Shown: positions 5,247 through 5,837 of the stretch, piece after piece
How the letters are laid out: each line of letters begins with the position of its first letter
Position numbering within the stretch: position 1 is the stretch's first letter
Assembly: GCA_008975185.1 (NCBI GenBank)
Contig: BFAU01000094.1
Location: 1 to 5,837 of the forward strand
DNA from: a bacterium MnTg04
Lineage (GTDB): Bacteria > Pseudomonadota > Gammaproteobacteria > Steroidobacterales > MnTg04
Length of the DNA: 5,837 nt
Direction: 5' to 3'
Notes under the pieces: generated by a model
The model's input: the letters and a program-made list of their open reading frames with translations, nothing else
The model's database searches: none
What the model was told of the DNA's origin: nothing
Program-made: the position numbers and the translations under genes

Positions 5247-5837
5247 GCGATTTCAACCGGTCGATGCAACACATTGGTTAAATCGTTCCGCCGGTGTTCT
5301 AAAGTCTAGCGTTTTTCTCGGTCGTTCGTTGAGTTGTCGAGCAACTGCATTCAGCCTGTTTTGATGGATGTTCGAGAGGTCCATTCCCTTCGGGAAGTAC
5401 TGTCGTAGCAGGCCATTGGTGTTCTCGTTCGAACCCCGTTGCCAGGGGCTTCTCGGATCACAGAAGTAAACCTTTATCTTGGTGTCCAAGCTGAAGCGTT
5501 TGTGATCGGCCATCTCTTTGCCGCGATCCCAGGTCAATGACTTGTAGAGTTCCCGCGGTAACTTGTGCGCATGCTTGATGAGTGCGTTGATTACCGTCTT
5601 GGTGTCTTTGCTGGGTACTCTGACCAGCATCACGTATCGGGTGTGTCGCTCTACCAGCGTTGCGATTTGACTGTTGTTGCTGCCGATGATCAAGTCACCT
5701 TCCCAATGACCCGGGATGGCTCGATCTTCCACTGAGGCGGGCCGCTCCCGTATCGAGACGGTGCCAGTAATCCTGCCGTGAGTGTCTGTCTTCGGCGGGG
5801 GATGGCGGGATCGACGCATGGCGCGTGGGCGCCGCAG
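5247..5837 (-). mobile_element. IS30-family element, transposase 3' part and candidate right end (continues beyond window)
   Basis: The IS30-type transposase gene runs to the window edge. Its last codons (CVASTG then stop) fall in a sequence resembling an IS30-family terminal repeat: on the minus strand GTGTTGCATCGACCGGTTGA, at about 5247-5272. In many IS30 relatives the right terminal repeat likewise covers the transposase C-terminus. The boundary near 5247 is an estimate, because the other end lies outside the window. Confidence 0.65.
5253..5837 (-). CDS. IS30-family transposase, C-terminal part (N-terminus outside window)
   Basis: This DDE transposase belongs to an IS30-family element and moves it by cutting and joining its ends. 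The frame stays open to the window edge (LRRPRA before the methionine at 5819), so that ATG is internal. About 194 residues are visible of a family that usually has 320-380; the helix-turn-helix N-terminus is missing from view. Counting from the Met at 5819, the catalytic residues are Asp42 in PGHWEGDLIIG, Asp98 in LTWDRGKEM and Glu132 in RGSNENTNGLLRQYFPKG. The last two are separated by 33 residues, the DD(33)E spacing of IS30. PWQRGSNE and LNERPRKTLDFRTPAERF are further family signatures. No disruption is visible in this part. It lies on the same strand as the IS3-family genes, and both point towards the tRNA and nuo genes. Confidence 0.94.
   Translation of the reverse strand: MRRPRAMRRSRHPPPKTDTHGRITGTVSIRERPASVEDRAIPGHWEGDLIIGSNNSQIATLVERHTRYVMLVRVPSKDTKTVINALIKHAHKLPRELYKSLTWDRGKEMADHKRFSLDTKIKVYFCDPRSPWQRGSNENTNGLLRQYFPKGMDLSNIHQNRLNAVARQLNERPRKTLDFRTPAERFNQCVASTG

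Overview
The window covers the 3' end of a respiratory complex I (nuo) operon in a proteobacterium. It runs from the tail of nuoL through complete nuoM and nuoN into an initiator tRNA gene, and then into an insertion-sequence cluster that fills the rest. The moderately GC-rich codon use, the L-M-N gene order and a tRNA-fMet directly after nuoN point to Gammaproteobacteria or a close relative. No species can be named from the sequence.

Positions 1-3650 (plus strand) hold the three antiporter-like membrane subunits NuoL (C-terminal part only), NuoM and NuoN, which form the proton-pumping arm of NADH:quinone oxidoreductase. Gaps between them are short (34 and 17 nt) and no terminator is visible, so they look co-transcribed. 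Positions 3651-3862 hold a candidate tRNA promoter with a GC-rich discriminator, an initiator tRNA-Met(CAT) with every diagnostic initiator feature, and a strong Rho-independent terminator that probably ends both the tRNA and nuo transcripts. In many gammaproteobacteria rimP-nusA-infB would come next. Here mobile DNA comes first.

Positions 3881-5837 are mobile and repetitive. A 15-bp-stem palindrome is followed by a second, related palindrome that is split by a 1237-bp IS3-family element (3952-5188, genes on the minus strand). This element has an intact orfA with a strong ribosome binding site and a classical -1 frameshift heptamer. Its orfB carries a single-base insertion directly after the first catalytic aspartate, so the IS as read cannot make its own transposase. 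No target-site duplication is visible. After about 60 bp of repeat-like flank comes the 3' end of an IS30-family transposase gene (minus strand, DD(33)E motif intact) that runs off the window.

I found no undescribed gene system. The most notable points are the palindromic repeat used as an IS landing site, the resemblance between that repeat and the IS3 inner terminal repeat, the single-base lesion in orfB, the U1:U72 mismatch of the initiator tRNA, and a short AT-rich, rare-codon patch inside nuoM.
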